DNA from: Solanum dulcamara | Taxonomy: Eukaryota > Streptophyta > Magnoliopsida > Solanales > Solanaceae | NCBI RefSeq assembly: GCF_947179165.1 | Contig: NC_077242.1 | Location: forward strand, 76,303,097 to 76,367,096 | DNA length: 64,000 nucleotides | Reading direction: 5' to 3' | Shown: positions 49,732-61,180 of the stretch, one piece after another | How positions within the stretch are numbered: position 1 is the first letter of the stretch | Layout of the letters: each line of letters begins with the position of its first letter | Notes under the pieces: model-generated | What the model was told of the DNA's origin: nothing | Database searches by the model: none | Seen by the model: only the letters and a program-made list of their open reading frames with translations | Made by a program: the position numbers and the translations under genes

Positions 49732-49910
49732 TGGATCATGGTGAGGCTCTACGTATTGTTCTCCTAGGTCATTGTGGAGGGTTCCTTAAGGGTTGTTAAA
49801 AAAAAATCCGAAAATTATATCACCAAAAAATTCATTGACTAACACTTACGAAAAACTGAGAAAATCGCCCCCTAACTCAAAAAAAAATGGCATGGATCAC
49901 GAGAAGGCTA
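49732..49910 (+). repeat. Last satellite monomer, continuing past the solo LTR
   Basis: TGGATCATGGTGAGGCTCTA, TTGTTCTCCTAGGTCATTG, TGGAGGGTTCC, TATATCACC, CTAACACTTACGAAAAACTG and AGAAAATCGCC continue family B from the point where the LTR cut it. A second GGCATGGATCACGAGAAGGCTA marks the start of one more copy, which ends at about 49910. Confidence 0.85.
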
Positions 49911-50064
49911 GACTCTCCTATGCTGATGTTAGTAGACAGTGGCACTATTCTATTAAACAGCTGTACAACAAGCTAAGAGGGGACTTCCCAAAAGTGGAGT
50001 GGGGAAATTCATTTGTAAGAGATATTGGGTTGTCTGTTTTACTTGTATGTATTCTTCCCTGGTA
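49911..50064 (+). pseudogene. LINE fragment, zf-RVT-like
   Basis: The plus-strand frame reads RLSYADVSRQWHYSIKQLYN followed by KLRGDFPKVEWGN. A W-x-SIKxxYxxLRGDFxKVEW string is what I remember from the zf-RVT (zinc-binding) region near the C-terminus of plant LINE reverse transcriptases. After VEW the expected pattern is lost, and the frame ends in a stop at 50063-50065. It is the first element after the satellite block. Confidence 0.6.
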
Positions 50065-50065
50065 A

Positions 50066-50477
50066 TACAGTTATAGTTACCAAAAATATAATATTCTTTC
50101 ATGTGTTGGGATTATAATAATTAAATATTGTGCGGATGCTTAAAAAATCATGTTTTAATGGCATAAATAAGACAACAAAGAGAAGTTATTATTAAAAGAG
50201 AAACAGCAATATCCAATGAAAAATATAGTTCTAAATTTCCAAAGGATGGAACATATGCATCACTTTCATCGATAGAGAGAAAAAAATATAGTAACAAAAT
50301 TCCTAAAACAAATTTTATAGAGAAGAGAAAAAGAAATTGCAAACTACATACAACAAAATAAATACTCAAACATATGAAGGAATATTTAAACTATGATTAC
50401 TTGTAACATTTTTTTGGTCATCGAAACAATGAGTCACCAATCATCATTGATAGCGACATATCTGAAATCGCCAAATA
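50066..50477. other. 3' flank of the WAT1-related gene
   Basis: A/T-rich flank that should hold the transporter's 3' UTR, since that gene is on the minus strand and stops at 50478. A minus-strand 73-codon ORF (50148-50369), rich in hydrophobic residues, has no recognisable motif and no visible support. Confidence 0.5.
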
Positions 50478-53400
50478 CTAGAGAGTTCCTTTATTCTTAT
50501 AAATGTTTTTGTCTACACTATTATCATCTTCATTGTATGTTGATATTTTAGTCAATAATGGTTCCTCTAAATCTATTTTACAACTTGTAATCAAATCTGA
50601 ATTAGAATCTTGAATTGTAATTGTAGTTTCTTGAATATTGTGTTGCTTCACTGGCTCTTCCTCTACAATAATATTTTCCTCTTTTTTATCCTTTGATTTT
50701 CCCCATAGTACCACATATAGTCCAAAAATCACAGCAAGTGATCCCACCAAGCTGAAATACAACAAATAATAAAAATCATTAAACAATCTTATCATAATAC
50801 TAAGACATAATACATACAAGTGCTATTTAACTTCAGCTCAACTGGTATCTACGTTCTCAAATTTTTGGTGTACATAAGTAGATACTTAAACTTGTATATA
50901 ATTGAACAACTAGAAACACACATTCTACGTGGCATAATATATGTAGAATGTCACATAGCACGTGACTTTATATAAGTTTTAACTGTCTACTTGTTCATAC
51001 CAAAAATTAGAGGGCATAAATGTCAGCTGAGACCAAGTTAAAGAAAACATTTATGTATTATGTTGAATACTAATAAAGAATAAAGGATTAGCGACATACA
51101 AATTTTATAGATAAATATAAAATTTATCGCCAATTCTATTTAGCGACGAATTTTTTTTAAAAAATTGATAGGTATGAGCTATTTAGCGATAGATTTACCT
51201 TCCAGTGTACATTTCTTCTTGCAAAAATGTTGAGGCAAATATTGTTACTATAACAGTGCATAAGGGATTGAACATTGCTGAAAATAATGGACCTCTGTGT
51301 GAAATACACCAAGCTTGTCCAAAGAAAGAAACTGCTGATGAAAATCCCTATTTATAAATTTAAAAAAAAATACAAAAAAAATATTAGTATAAGTCATTTT
51401 TCAAGAAAATATTTTTTTTAAAAAGTCATTTTCCTGATATTTTGGTATGCAAATAGGAGCGAAAAAATGACTTTCTTTATAGCCCTACGTTTTCAGAGGC
51501 AACTCAACCCTAAATCCTAGTTCATGCTTATATAAAAGATATTATATTCCCTTGAAAAGATATTTGAATATCCCATAATTAAACTTTTGGGATGTTCATA
51601 AAGATATGTCAGACTCTTCTTGATAATAAAATACTTCAAGAAGGTCCACAAATTCTTTCATAGAGATCAAGTCCAAAGCATTCTAGTTCGAGAAATACCC
51701 CACTAACAGCCCTCGAATCATGGAAAAATCTTACCAGAGAAGAATCAAGTGATAAACATATTTGTACCCACAATGTTTATTAATAAAATTATGTTTCTTC
51801 ATATTTTATTTGTGATTGTAATTTATTTTCTATCACTTTAAAATTTGTTGCAAACAGTAATTTTTCAAAAGAAGAAAATTAAAAAAAAAAAGAGAGAGAG
51901 AGAGAGAAGAGAATACTTACAGTGTATAAGCAAGAAATTAGCTCTAGAGATGAAGTTATTTTCCAACTATTAATATCAGGTTCAAAGAAGAAAGTAGCAA
52001 TTGCAGATTGAATTGCAGCAAATAGACATAACCAGGCTGTTAAAGATAAATGATCTGGACAATTTGTTGACAATGTCACCTGTTTAAAAATTTAATAATT
52101 AGCATCAACAACAATATACACCGTAAAATTTCACAAATGAAATCTGAAAAAGGTATGTAAAGATGTAAAGTACTCCTTATCACTGATTTGTGAAGGTAGA
52201 TAGACTGTTTTCGAAAGATTCTCGATACAAAAGTAAAGAAGACACAACAAATACCACAAAAAGCGATGCATAGTATATTTAGTTAATACTTAGCATCATA
52301 AATTATATAATAAAATTAAATTTAACTTTATATATGTATATTAATTGATAACATAAATAAATCAAAGTTCATATTAATGTAATTTAACATGTTATATCAA
52401 GTCGTCTGTTTAATGTTTCAAATAACTAGTTCCAATTGTTATAATACTTGAAAACATTTATTGTTTTTGGTAATAAAAAGAAGAATCCTTGTTTGAAATA
52501 ATAAAAAAAGAATAAGTCCTAAGGAATGTTCCTATTTTGAAAATCTCAGCTTTGACCCCCTTTTTAAAATAATAATAAAAATTGGAAAAAAAGGATTTTT
52601 TTTTTCTTTTAAAATTTCGCTCTTACTACGAAACGCCACCCATTAAAGGATGAAGCTCAAATCTAAGATCTCTAATTATTATTGACGAGATTCTAACTAT
52701 TCGACCACAATTTTTGATAGTTCTTAAGTTGATTTTTGTCTTCATTGAATATAAGACATTTTTATTTTTCTTTATGCAATGGGTATTCAAAACTTACTGA
52801 TTTCACTAATCCAAATCACATTGCATAAAATCTATTAAAATAGAAAAGCGTGTGACGCTCGTTATCAAAAATCTGATACGACAACAACAATAATAATAAC
52901 TAAATTTGGGAAAGTAAAATATACGCATGCCTTACTCCAATTTTCGTTTGTAGATCCTTGGCACGAGAAAATTATTGTTTAGAATAGTTTGAAAACTATA
53001 TAATAAAAATATAAAGGAAAGAAAAACACCTGCAAAATGAGCCAAAATGACCAGCAAATAGCACTTGCAATGAGCAAGATTACACCAAGCATCCAATTAG
53101 AGTGCAAATTGTCACTATTTTCTTTGCCAAGAATTAACAATAATCCAGTTGTAGGAATAAATTCTGAATTTAGTAACTTTGGTCCTTTAATTAATGCCAT
53201 TGCAACAGCTCCAGCAACACATAAAATTGTCCCAATCACCTTTGCTATACTCCTCAAGTTTTTCATTTGCACTTTCTCTAATCTAAACCAAAACAAATTA
53301 AGAAAAAATTAATTGAAATTTTCATTAATAACACTACTAAAAATCCCAATTTCGACAGTTAGAAAGACGTCTTATCAAAAATTGGCTCATCGATAAGGGA

Positions 53401-55170
53401 TTTTTGACGTATACTCTATTGGAAACATTCCAATCGATTAGCTAAATTTCAATAACACTACTAGAATCACCAATTTCCAACGGATGTCCTATCCCAATTT
53501 GGTTCGTTGGTAAGAGATTTTTAATGGATACTCTATCGTAAACGTTATCGATGAGGCAAATTCCAATAACACTATTTGAAAATTGCTAATTTTCCAATGG
53601 ACGGCCTATCAGAATTTTGGCTTGTTTATAAGGGATTTTCAATGTATGCTCCGGCAAATATGTTACCAACAAGCCAAATTCCGATGATTTTGTTGAAATT
53701 TAGCAATTTCTGGTAGTGTCACTACAAGAAATAAAGGATTTTGTGGCAATTATTTAGCGGCAATAACATAATTGCCGTTATATTAGATTTAATGTTAATA
53801 ATAAATATGAGTAATTATAACCAACATTCTAAATAAATATCGCTAAATATTTTTGCGGCAATATTAAAAAAAATCTACTGCCACTAAATATCTCTTTTGT
53901 TGTAGTGTATAAATCGTAATGTTAAATAATAAAATAGAAAGAAATTTGAGTTATTCATTGGAAACGTTACCAACAAGCCAAATTTCAATAACACTACTAG
54001 AAAATTCTTATCGAAATTTGGCTCGTTTGTAAGGGATTTTTCGAAGGATATACCGTTGGAAATGTTATTGACGAGCCAAATTCCATAGAAATTAGCAATT
54101 TTCTGATAGTGTAAACAGTAATTTTCATCGATGTTTTTTTAATAAAATTGAAAGTATTTTTGAGTTTTTGATACTTACCCCATGACCCATGCCATGAGAA
54201 AAGTGAATGCTGGAACAAGATTTCCAGTTGCACTTGCAATTGAAGATGAAGAGTAGTACAAACCAGAAAAATAGATATTCTGATTTATTGTTACACTGCA
54301 TTGAAAAATTGAGATAAAATTAATATATCTTGTTATTTATATACATTTATTAAAAAATATTATTTGCTAACTTACCCAATGAGAGCAGCCAAGAATATCA
54401 ACCCAAAGCTCTTCCATCCCAAGCATATACTATTGCCTGTTTTCCTTCTAAAATAAAATTCAAAACACATAAATAATTAGCAATTTTAGTATAATTTAGA
54501 ACAATAGAATAAGTCCCTACAACCACAAGGAATGTGATGGTTTCCACACGTTTAACTAGACGTCTCGGATTCAATTGGGGAATGAAACCCCCTAGTAGCT
54601 AGGGAACACTTTTTCTCTTTTAACCAGATCTTAAAGAACGTGAATCTGAATTAGCCAGATTAGTGAGCCCCATATACAAACTTCACTCTCTTCGCGACAT
54701 TCGTAGCATATTTGATACAATATAAATTATTTTCTTGAAAAATATTTTTCAAAAAATTTAAAAAATCCAAAATTTGACTCGGGTGGTATATTAAACTTTT
54801 GAATAGTCTCTTCATGTATGTTATTCAAAAAAAAGGAGGACTCAATAATTATTCAGTTCATTGGAATTAACAAAAAGTTATAATTTTGATAGATTGAGAT
54901 CTCATATAAACTTCTTTTGAGAAATGGACCATACAGGATGAGGGTGGGATGCGGTGGAGTGAGGGTGGGAGGGAGGGTAAGATTGTACGCATACCTTGGC
55001 CCTAAAGCAATAGGAGCAATGAGGAGAAAGGCTATAGTTTGCCTATAAACAACAAAAACCCTAACACTCAATCCTTGTACAAGAGTAGCTCTAGTACATA
55101 AAGTAATAGTAGCATACATAAATTGCAAAGCAATCATAACAATTGTGGGCTTGTAAGTTTCAAACCCCAT
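50478..55170 (-). CDS. WAT1-related (nodulin MtN21/EamA) transporter, seven exons, 399 aa
   Basis: Members of this ten-helix family (UMAMIT/WAT1) move amino acids, auxin or other small solutes across plasma or vacuolar membranes; the substrate here is unknown. Exons on the minus strand: 55170-54995, 54447-54376, 54295-54179, 53282-53030, 52079-51921, 51347-51199 and 50751-50478. All junctions are GT-AG, and the total of 1200 nt is an unbroken frame. Exon 1 encodes MGFETYKPTIVMIALQFMYA; exon 3 has INQNIYFSGLYYSSSSIASA and NLVPAFTFLMAW; exon 4 has VIGTILCVAGAVAMALIKGP; exon 6 has FFGQAWCISHRGPLFSAMFN; exon 7 has GLYVVLWGKSKD. These are standard landmarks of the two EamA domains (about residues 10-145 and 190-335). 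The tail after WGK is about 70 residues, acidic, with EEPLL. Length agrees with the family (about 360-400 aa). Introns carry SINE and CACTA-type material. Which paralog it is cannot be told. Confidence 0.94.
53332..53718. mobile_element. CACTA-type MITE built of about 118-bp internal repeats
   Basis: Starts CACTACTAAAAATCCC and ends AATTTCTGGTAGTG, inverted CACTAC-type ends. Inside, a unit with ATAACACTACTAG, CAATTTCCAACGG, AAGGGATTTTT and GAAACGTTACC recurs at about 53327, 53449 and 53567. It lies in intron 3 of the transporter gene. There is no transposase. Confidence 0.65.
53720..53908. mobile_element. Second CACTA-type MITE, 189 bp, next to the first
   Basis: CACTACAAGAAATAAAGGAT at the left and CTCTTTTGTTGTAGTG at the right are inverted ends. 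The core has TTAGCGGCAATAAC and its near inverse. The flanking 3-bp pairs (TGT/TAT) are not identical, so a target duplication is not proven. It separates the tandem units at 53332-53718 from the related unit at 53958-54111, so it probably inserted into that array. Confidence 0.6.
53992..54111. mobile_element. One-unit CACTA-type MITE related to 53332-53718
   Basis: Starts CACTACTAGAAAATT and ends AATTTTCTGATAGTG, clear inverted ends, with the same AAGGGATTTTT and GACGAGCCAAATTCC inner motifs as the larger element. The 30 bases before it also match the inner part of that unit. Confidence 0.65.
54529..54682 (+). mobile_element. SINE-like copy in intron 1 of the transporter gene
   Basis: AATGTGATGGTTTCCACACG, GACGTCTCGGATTCAATTG (a degenerate box B), GAACACTTTTTCTCTTTTAA and TGAATCTGAATTAGCCAGAT plus TAGTGAGCCCC follow the order I remember for tRNA-derived nightshade SINEs (GTGATGGTTT, GGTTCGA, GAATC..GGATTAG..GGGCCC). 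It is antisense to the gene and decayed. Confidence 0.5.
54948..54997 (-). mobile_element. SINE fragment at the exon 1 splice donor of the transporter gene
   Basis: On the minus strand AAGGTATGCGTACAATCTTA plus CCCTCCCTCCCACCC matches the 3' part of the SINE at 211-340 (AAGGTCTGCGTACACTCTAC plus CCTCC). The match starts at the last exon bases, so the donor GTATGC lies inside the SINE-like sequence. Only the 3' part is present and it is followed by a C/T-rich stretch. Confidence 0.55.
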
Positions 55171-58100
55171 TTTTTGCTATATAAAAATAAATGTATGTAT
55201 TAACAAAGACTTGTAATGATTTGGTACGAGAATTTTCTTAATTTATAAGCAAACCAAAGAGAATAAAATATAGTATTAATTAATTACTTTATTAACACCT
55301 TAGTACAACTGTATATTATATGGCATTACTAAGCAACTAGTATGAAAAATTAAAATTCAAAGTAACATGAAGTGGATCCATGAAGGTTCCTAGCAACTAG
55401 TTAAAGATATGGTTTTTTTTTGGTAGATTTATTGGTGAATTTTACATAATATCTATGTATTTTTTGATATATATAAGATGGAAACTAGCTTTAATACATG
55501 TGGCGCCACATGAGCATAGCACGCAAGGATGTTTGTGCGCGCCACATCATGAAAAGTAATAGAATTAGAGTTACTATAAATTGTTATAATGTTATTTATT
55601 GCGACATTGTTATATGGTATAATTCATAATATATATATTAAATAAAATTGATGCAAAAAAAGATATTATTGAAATAAAGCTAATAATATTGAATGGATTA
55701 AAAGTTCAAAATTCACAATTGAGCTTCGTAACTTAGTAAATGTTACACTTGTCCCTCGTCGATTATACAATTATTTTTAAAAAGGGTTTATAATAATGCT
55801 TCTATGATGTTGTACACATAGCCTAAATATTTTGCGTTTGATGCACATATATCTTATAATTTCATGTAGTATAAGAATCAAACTTTGGCTTTAATTTATC
55901 GCAATATCCTTTATCTTTCCAATTTCTCCTTCTAGTCCACACCTTTGGAGTCCATTGATCATGTTGTTAAATATTGTTATATACGTATAGAATTTATATT
56001 AAAGCTATTAAATTCGGTGGAACTGATATTCTGCCTTTGAGCTCTAGCCCGGACCTATCATCTAATATATGATGACTATGTTTTGTTTTTTTTCCAATAT
56101 GAAATAAATTCCATCCAATAACCTTTTGAGTTAGTATACTCAAGTTGTTTCACTTCCCACATAAAAGAGAATTATTAGCAAATTGTAGAAAGACTTTTTA
56201 AATGAAAATAAAAGGTGTATATGACGAATTGCTGAGTCAGAAGATTTCGAGTTAAACAATTAAATAATGTAAAAGAGTGCTATTTGGCATAATATACAAA
56301 AAAAAAAAAATCATTCTGTCATATTCTTCATTTAAAATATAAAATAAAGTGATCTAATAACAAAATAATATACTGTCCCATGTTCAATTTTATCAAAAAA
56401 ATTGAAAACATAAGACTTCCATGTGGGACTACGTAAGTACCAAGTGCACTTTGTAATCAAACAAATCATAATCATATGGGATGATGTACTAACAACTTAA
56501 TAGTTTACTAGACAAGTTGTATCCCACGAATTCAGAGCAAAAAATTATGTTGAGATTTTAAATTTGAGACCTAATTTTTTTAGGAGATCACTTATTTAAC
56601 TAATTCAATCATTACATGTACTACAAATTATTATTAATCATTATATTTTCACCTATATGTAGAAGTTGAAAAGATAGTGACCAATCAAGATGATACGTAA
56701 AATAGTAAATATTTTTTTATTTTTAACTATTTGGGTTCAAATTCTATCCAATATGGAGCCACTATTGTATTGGAGCTTCGACTAATTAGATTAAATTTTT
56801 TTATATTAGATCACAAGTTAGTATGTATACGTTAGATATCGACCATACACCGGCGATAAGAAAAAACTATGGCTAGGTGGAGTAAATTCTTTTAGTCATT
56901 TGGCTAAAATGTCAAGATTGCGCCGAGTACGACCAGAAAAAAATATTTTTTAATAACTTTTTTATTTATTTCAGAACTTAAATTCGATCTCTCTAATTAA
57001 AATTTAAATTTTTTATTCATTTCATCGTAATGTTTGAAAACAGAAAGAACAGTCTGAGAGTATATGCCCTACTTAAAACTTTAAATTATACTTTAAAACA
57101 TTAAAAAAAAAAAAAAAAGGGGGGGGGGGGTTATGTTGTACTTGGCTAGTGGATAGTTACTGTTATTATATTATTCCAAAGAAATAATAATACTTTATAT
57201 TATAAATGGAATCTTTTATGTGGCGATTTGTCACTCGTAACTCAATTAACTAATTAATTTATATAATTGTCCTTGACTATAATACATGTGAATATTCTAG
57301 AAGAAAAATTATGATTTGACATTTTAGATCTTGAGAAAGAGCATATAGAATAGAACATTCTTTTTGATATATAAAGTTTTTTTTATATTATATGATTATA
57401 CTTATAATTGTTCGCGCTATTTAAATAAGCGTAATAACAAAAATATTTAGAGATGGGAGCATGAACGAATAAAAAGAATTCAAGAGGTGAATTCTATCTT
57501 TGAATGTCTCGAATTCTATATAATTATATATATCTGAACTTCATGCAAAAAAGATTAAAGTTCTATCATATATATAAATGTCTGAATTACATGCAAAAAT
57601 ATGTTTGAAGCTTTTCCATACATTCGTTTGAATTGTATGTCAAAATGTCCTAAGTTGGTCTAGGCAAACTAAGCTATACTTCAAGAAAAAATGTCTTCAG
57701 CCTTGACAACACCACACTTCAGGCAAAAAATATCTAAAGTTTACCAAACTTCAAATGCATTTTTTTAAAATTATAGTTCTGTATATCTGAAATTATTTCG
57801 AAATAGATTAATTCATCCAATTTTATTTTTTTAACTTTGGCTACAACTTAAACAACAATCTCAAAATCGAGTATTTGTGCATTTCGTCCGTTTTCGTAAG
57901 TATGGTGAGTTGAGGGATTTTTCGGCCCATTTAAACTTGAGACTATTAACCTAACCCCAAGGCCCAAGAAGTATGTTAACATCACGGGCTAGGCCAAGTC
58001 CGGCCCATATGGCCACACATAGAATATTAAAAAATATTCAAAAAAATATAATTAAATGTCCCAATGTTAGTTAATAAAAATACACATTCAGCTTCCTTCA

Positions 58101-58658
58101 ATCAATGAATACAAATAAACCTATGCTGAAAAAGAACCTAAAAAAACTAGGTATATATTGAATCTGCTTATATAAATAAATAATTACGTGTTTGGATAGA
58201 AGTGTTAAATTTAATAATAACTAGTTAGATTGACTGATCAAACCATAAGTGCTTATAAATTATAAAATTATAAGTTGGAAGCGAGCAACATACTTATGAC
58301 TTTTGTCTATTTTAGCTCATGATAAGCACTTATTGACTTTATCAAACATGTAGATTAGGAAAAGGTGTTTATAAAGCTAGTTTGGCCAACTTGTAAACTT
58401 AGTCGAATATCCTCTATGATTGGTTAAAAAACGTGTTTTGACGTTTTAAGATGATTGGATTCAATGGTAGCTTCTGCACTACCGCTTCATGCTTCAAACT
58501 CGAAAAGAAGCTTTTGAAGGCCGCATGTATCATTACTTGTACTTGTTATTCCACTAGTAATTTTTGGCAAGATCATCGAGGAAATTGATGATGTAGACAC
58601 CCTATAGGTGTCTTTGACAAGGGAATATGTATTACTTTTAAGTCTTAATTTGGTACAT
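55171..58658. other. Upstream region of the transporter gene and intergenic DNA
   Basis: No gene is seen. The first kilobase should hold the transporter promoter but no motif is certain. Other contents are a hairpin-like GTGGCGCCACATGAGC with GTGCGCGCCACATC (55500-55550), an A16G12 run (57103-57130), and a stretch with TAAGTGCTTATAAATTATAA (58249-58268) like parts of hAT-type MITEs. Confidence 0.5.
57103..57130. repeat. A16-G12 homopolymer run
   Basis: Sixteen A followed directly by twelve G. It is the mirror type of the C17-A8 run at 4115. Length is error-prone in sequencing. Confidence 0.9.
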
Positions 58659-60345
58659 TGTCACAACCCCGACTTGTTGTGACTGGCACCACAATACTTA
58701 TTCCAGTGGGAGAACCATTCTAACAACCAACAACAATAATCGCAATATATACACAAGCTTAAAGATGCAGAAGCAAGTTTAAGTCAAAGACAAGTGCTGA
58801 GTTCCCATAAACTCATAAACTAACTAGTTATAACCTTCATTGTGCGAAATTAAATACCACTAGGAACTGAAAGTTATCGTCTAAACTAACAAGCCTAGAA
58901 TAGGAGACAACTCCAAATAGAAACCTGAAATAAATAGAAACATTGTCTGAACACCTAAGTCATGGAAAAGACTTGAACTCGAAAACATGATCATTCCTCT
59001 AGACGAAGTCTCTCCACAATCCGTTGAATATGCCATGTACTCAACAAAAAGGCAGAACAAGTGTACTATCAATACACAAAGACAATAGGGTACTGGTAAG
59101 ATCGCGCGGTCAGCTAGTAAGAGAATCATAGATAAGTAAATTCAACGCAATAGGCATATACATATAGAGAATAAGTCAACAACACTTCAATATCACAACT
59201 CAATGTCATACATATGCTATAATTTCACACAAGGGTCCTCTCAAGGGACCTACAAATAATCAATTTTGTGTCAGAACGTGACATTCAATCCAAGTATATG
59301 TCAGAACATGACACTTAATTCAAATACGTGTCAAAATGTGACACCCGATCCAAATTATGTGTCAGAATGTGACACCCGATCCCAAGATATCACAATAACA
59401 AGTATATTCAATGTTTACAACATTTATATCACCAAGAACAGGTTCATCACAATAACAGGTTAGTAAGTGATCATTTCACACATAATCTAGCATGTTTCCC
59501 TATTCATATTCACACATGCATATCATGAAGCAATTTAACAAGTATATAAAACACATACAGGAAACTAGACCATCACCTACCTCAAATTAAACTTTCACAA
59601 CCTTACAATGCAAGAGTCTTCCCTTTTTGGGTTTGTTCTACTTGTTCTTGGTCTAGAAAACATTAAATACATATCAATAATCAATACAAGGGCCTAACTA
59701 TCAAGAAATATAATACAATTTCACTCCTTAGGCCAAGCCCATGATCCTAACCTTACCATACGGCTGTTTTTCATCATAGATTTTCAGTTCAAACCCTCCC
59801 CAATGATTATCACCCATACTTCAAAGTATGAATCTAGGGAGTAAAAACCTTACTTTAAGTGTGGAAATTCGTGGAAATCAATGGAAATCGCCCTAGATCG
59901 CCTCTTGGTGTTTTAGAAACTGATTGTTGTAGAAAAGACCGTTTCTGATCTTTTTCATTATTTAAGTTGCGACTGTCCCGCTCTGGCGGGATATGCGGAA
60001 ATAGTGAGTTCGGAGTTTGTGCTCTAAACCCCCATTTCTCAACACACCCCTTTCAAAGATGCATTAAAATTATACCCTCCATGCCAAATTCGATTCCGAG
60101 AGTTTTACTTCCCTGAATGCGATTCCGCGAAGCTGTAATTGCTCCGTATCATCTTAGCTATCAGCATGTCCCATCAAATTATAAATTTGACCTCTCATCA
60201 TTCACATGATCACCCTAGATTTCACCTGACTCAAAATTCTTCCAAATCTCGCTTAGGCTCAAATTTTTTGAAGTTACTATCCGAAGTTTTCTGGCCCGAA
60301 ATTCTTCCCCATTGGCCTATTCCTAACGACGGGAAGATCGTTACA
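58659..60345 (-). mobile_element. Gypsy-type solo LTR, about 1.69 kb
   Basis: Starts TGTCACAACCCCGACTTG and ends GATCGTTACA, with flanks TACAT and GACAT, a 5-bp target duplication with one mismatch. Read on the minus strand it starts TGTAACGATCTTCCC and ends GGGGTTGTGACA, like other nightshade gypsy LTRs (compare the LTR at 15323-17427, whose end also reads GATCGTTACA). A 30-bp unit is repeated four times at 59263-59383. No coding domains are inside; ORFs at 58881-59129 and 60139-60435 are chance. Confidence 0.7.
59263..59383. repeat. 30-bp tandem repeat, four copies, in the solo LTR
   Basis: The unit TGTGTCAGAAYGTGACACYC plus GATCCAAAT is repeated four times with a few C/T and G/A differences. 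The TGTCAGAAcgTGACA core is an imperfect palindrome. Confidence 0.9.
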
Positions 60346-61180
60346 GACATGAACGGATCCAATATTATAATATCGGGTTCATTTAAATTCAATATTTTCA
60401 GTATGAGGTATAAATTTATGTGTGAAGTTCATTAAATTCACAATAAATAATAAATATAAATTCATAATTTCAAAATACAATAACTTTAATGCTGAAAATC
60501 TTAAAAATTAAACTTAAAATTTAAATTCTCAATTCGTTTTTCAAGAAACTATTCATGATGGAAGGGACTCACTTACAGTTACATGGCATTTAAAATTGTT
60601 TTAATTATCCAGACTACAATTGCTGGCATGTCAAAATCTTGAACCCTGGAACTTTAATTAATTGGCAACTTGCTTATTTTAAATATTAAAAATTAGATCC
60701 CAATTTTTCTTTTTTAAATTGGGATCTATAAAACATATGGCTATTATTTCTTCATGTCAATTAACTGATTTTGTGTTGGGACTTAAAAGTGAAATACAGT
60801 CCAAGGAATAATACATAATGTTGGAAGTAGCAGCTTGCTTGAGAAATGAAATTTGTTCATCTAGAAGATTTTCTAGAATATATGAACACAATTAGAATAT
60901 TTTAATCTTTTTGTGCTTCAGCTATAACATACTTTTTCATGGATCGAGCTAAAAGTCAAAAATATGTTACGCATGATATTTCATATAAATACAAGGCAGT
61001 AAAAAAAATATTCCTTTTTATTTCAATCGTATCGCAAAGACGTATAAACACTCAAAAAAAAATCTTGAGATTCTCAATTACTCCTTTTAGTGGGGAGAGG
61101 AATAGTGAGAAAAGGGAGCGAGATCAAGCCAAGCTATTAGTATAGTAAACCCTTCCCACTTAATAAATTTTGTATTTACT
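60346..61180. other. A/T-rich intergenic DNA with one hairpin
   Basis: No gene is seen. A perfect hairpin with 12-bp arms, AGATCCCAATTT and AAATTGGGATCT, and an 8-base T-rich loop lies at 60695-60726. A 68-codon ORF at 60939-61145 has no recognisable motif. Confidence 0.5.

Noticed and set aside
50148..50369. 73-codon minus-strand ORF with hydrophobic stretches
   Set aside because: The A/T-rich region gives Leu/Ile/Phe-rich translations by chance. It is just downstream of the transporter and has no motif or splice support.
51070..51198. Possible MITE with TTAGCGAC motifs next to transporter exon 6
   Set aside because: TTAGCGAC and similar motifs recur, but I could not find a consistent pair of inverted ends.
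54853..54994. Extension of transporter exon 1 into the Pro/Thr/Leu-rich stretch
   Set aside because: That stretch is intron: a donor follows codon 58, and exon 2 at 54447 restores the family sequence in phase.
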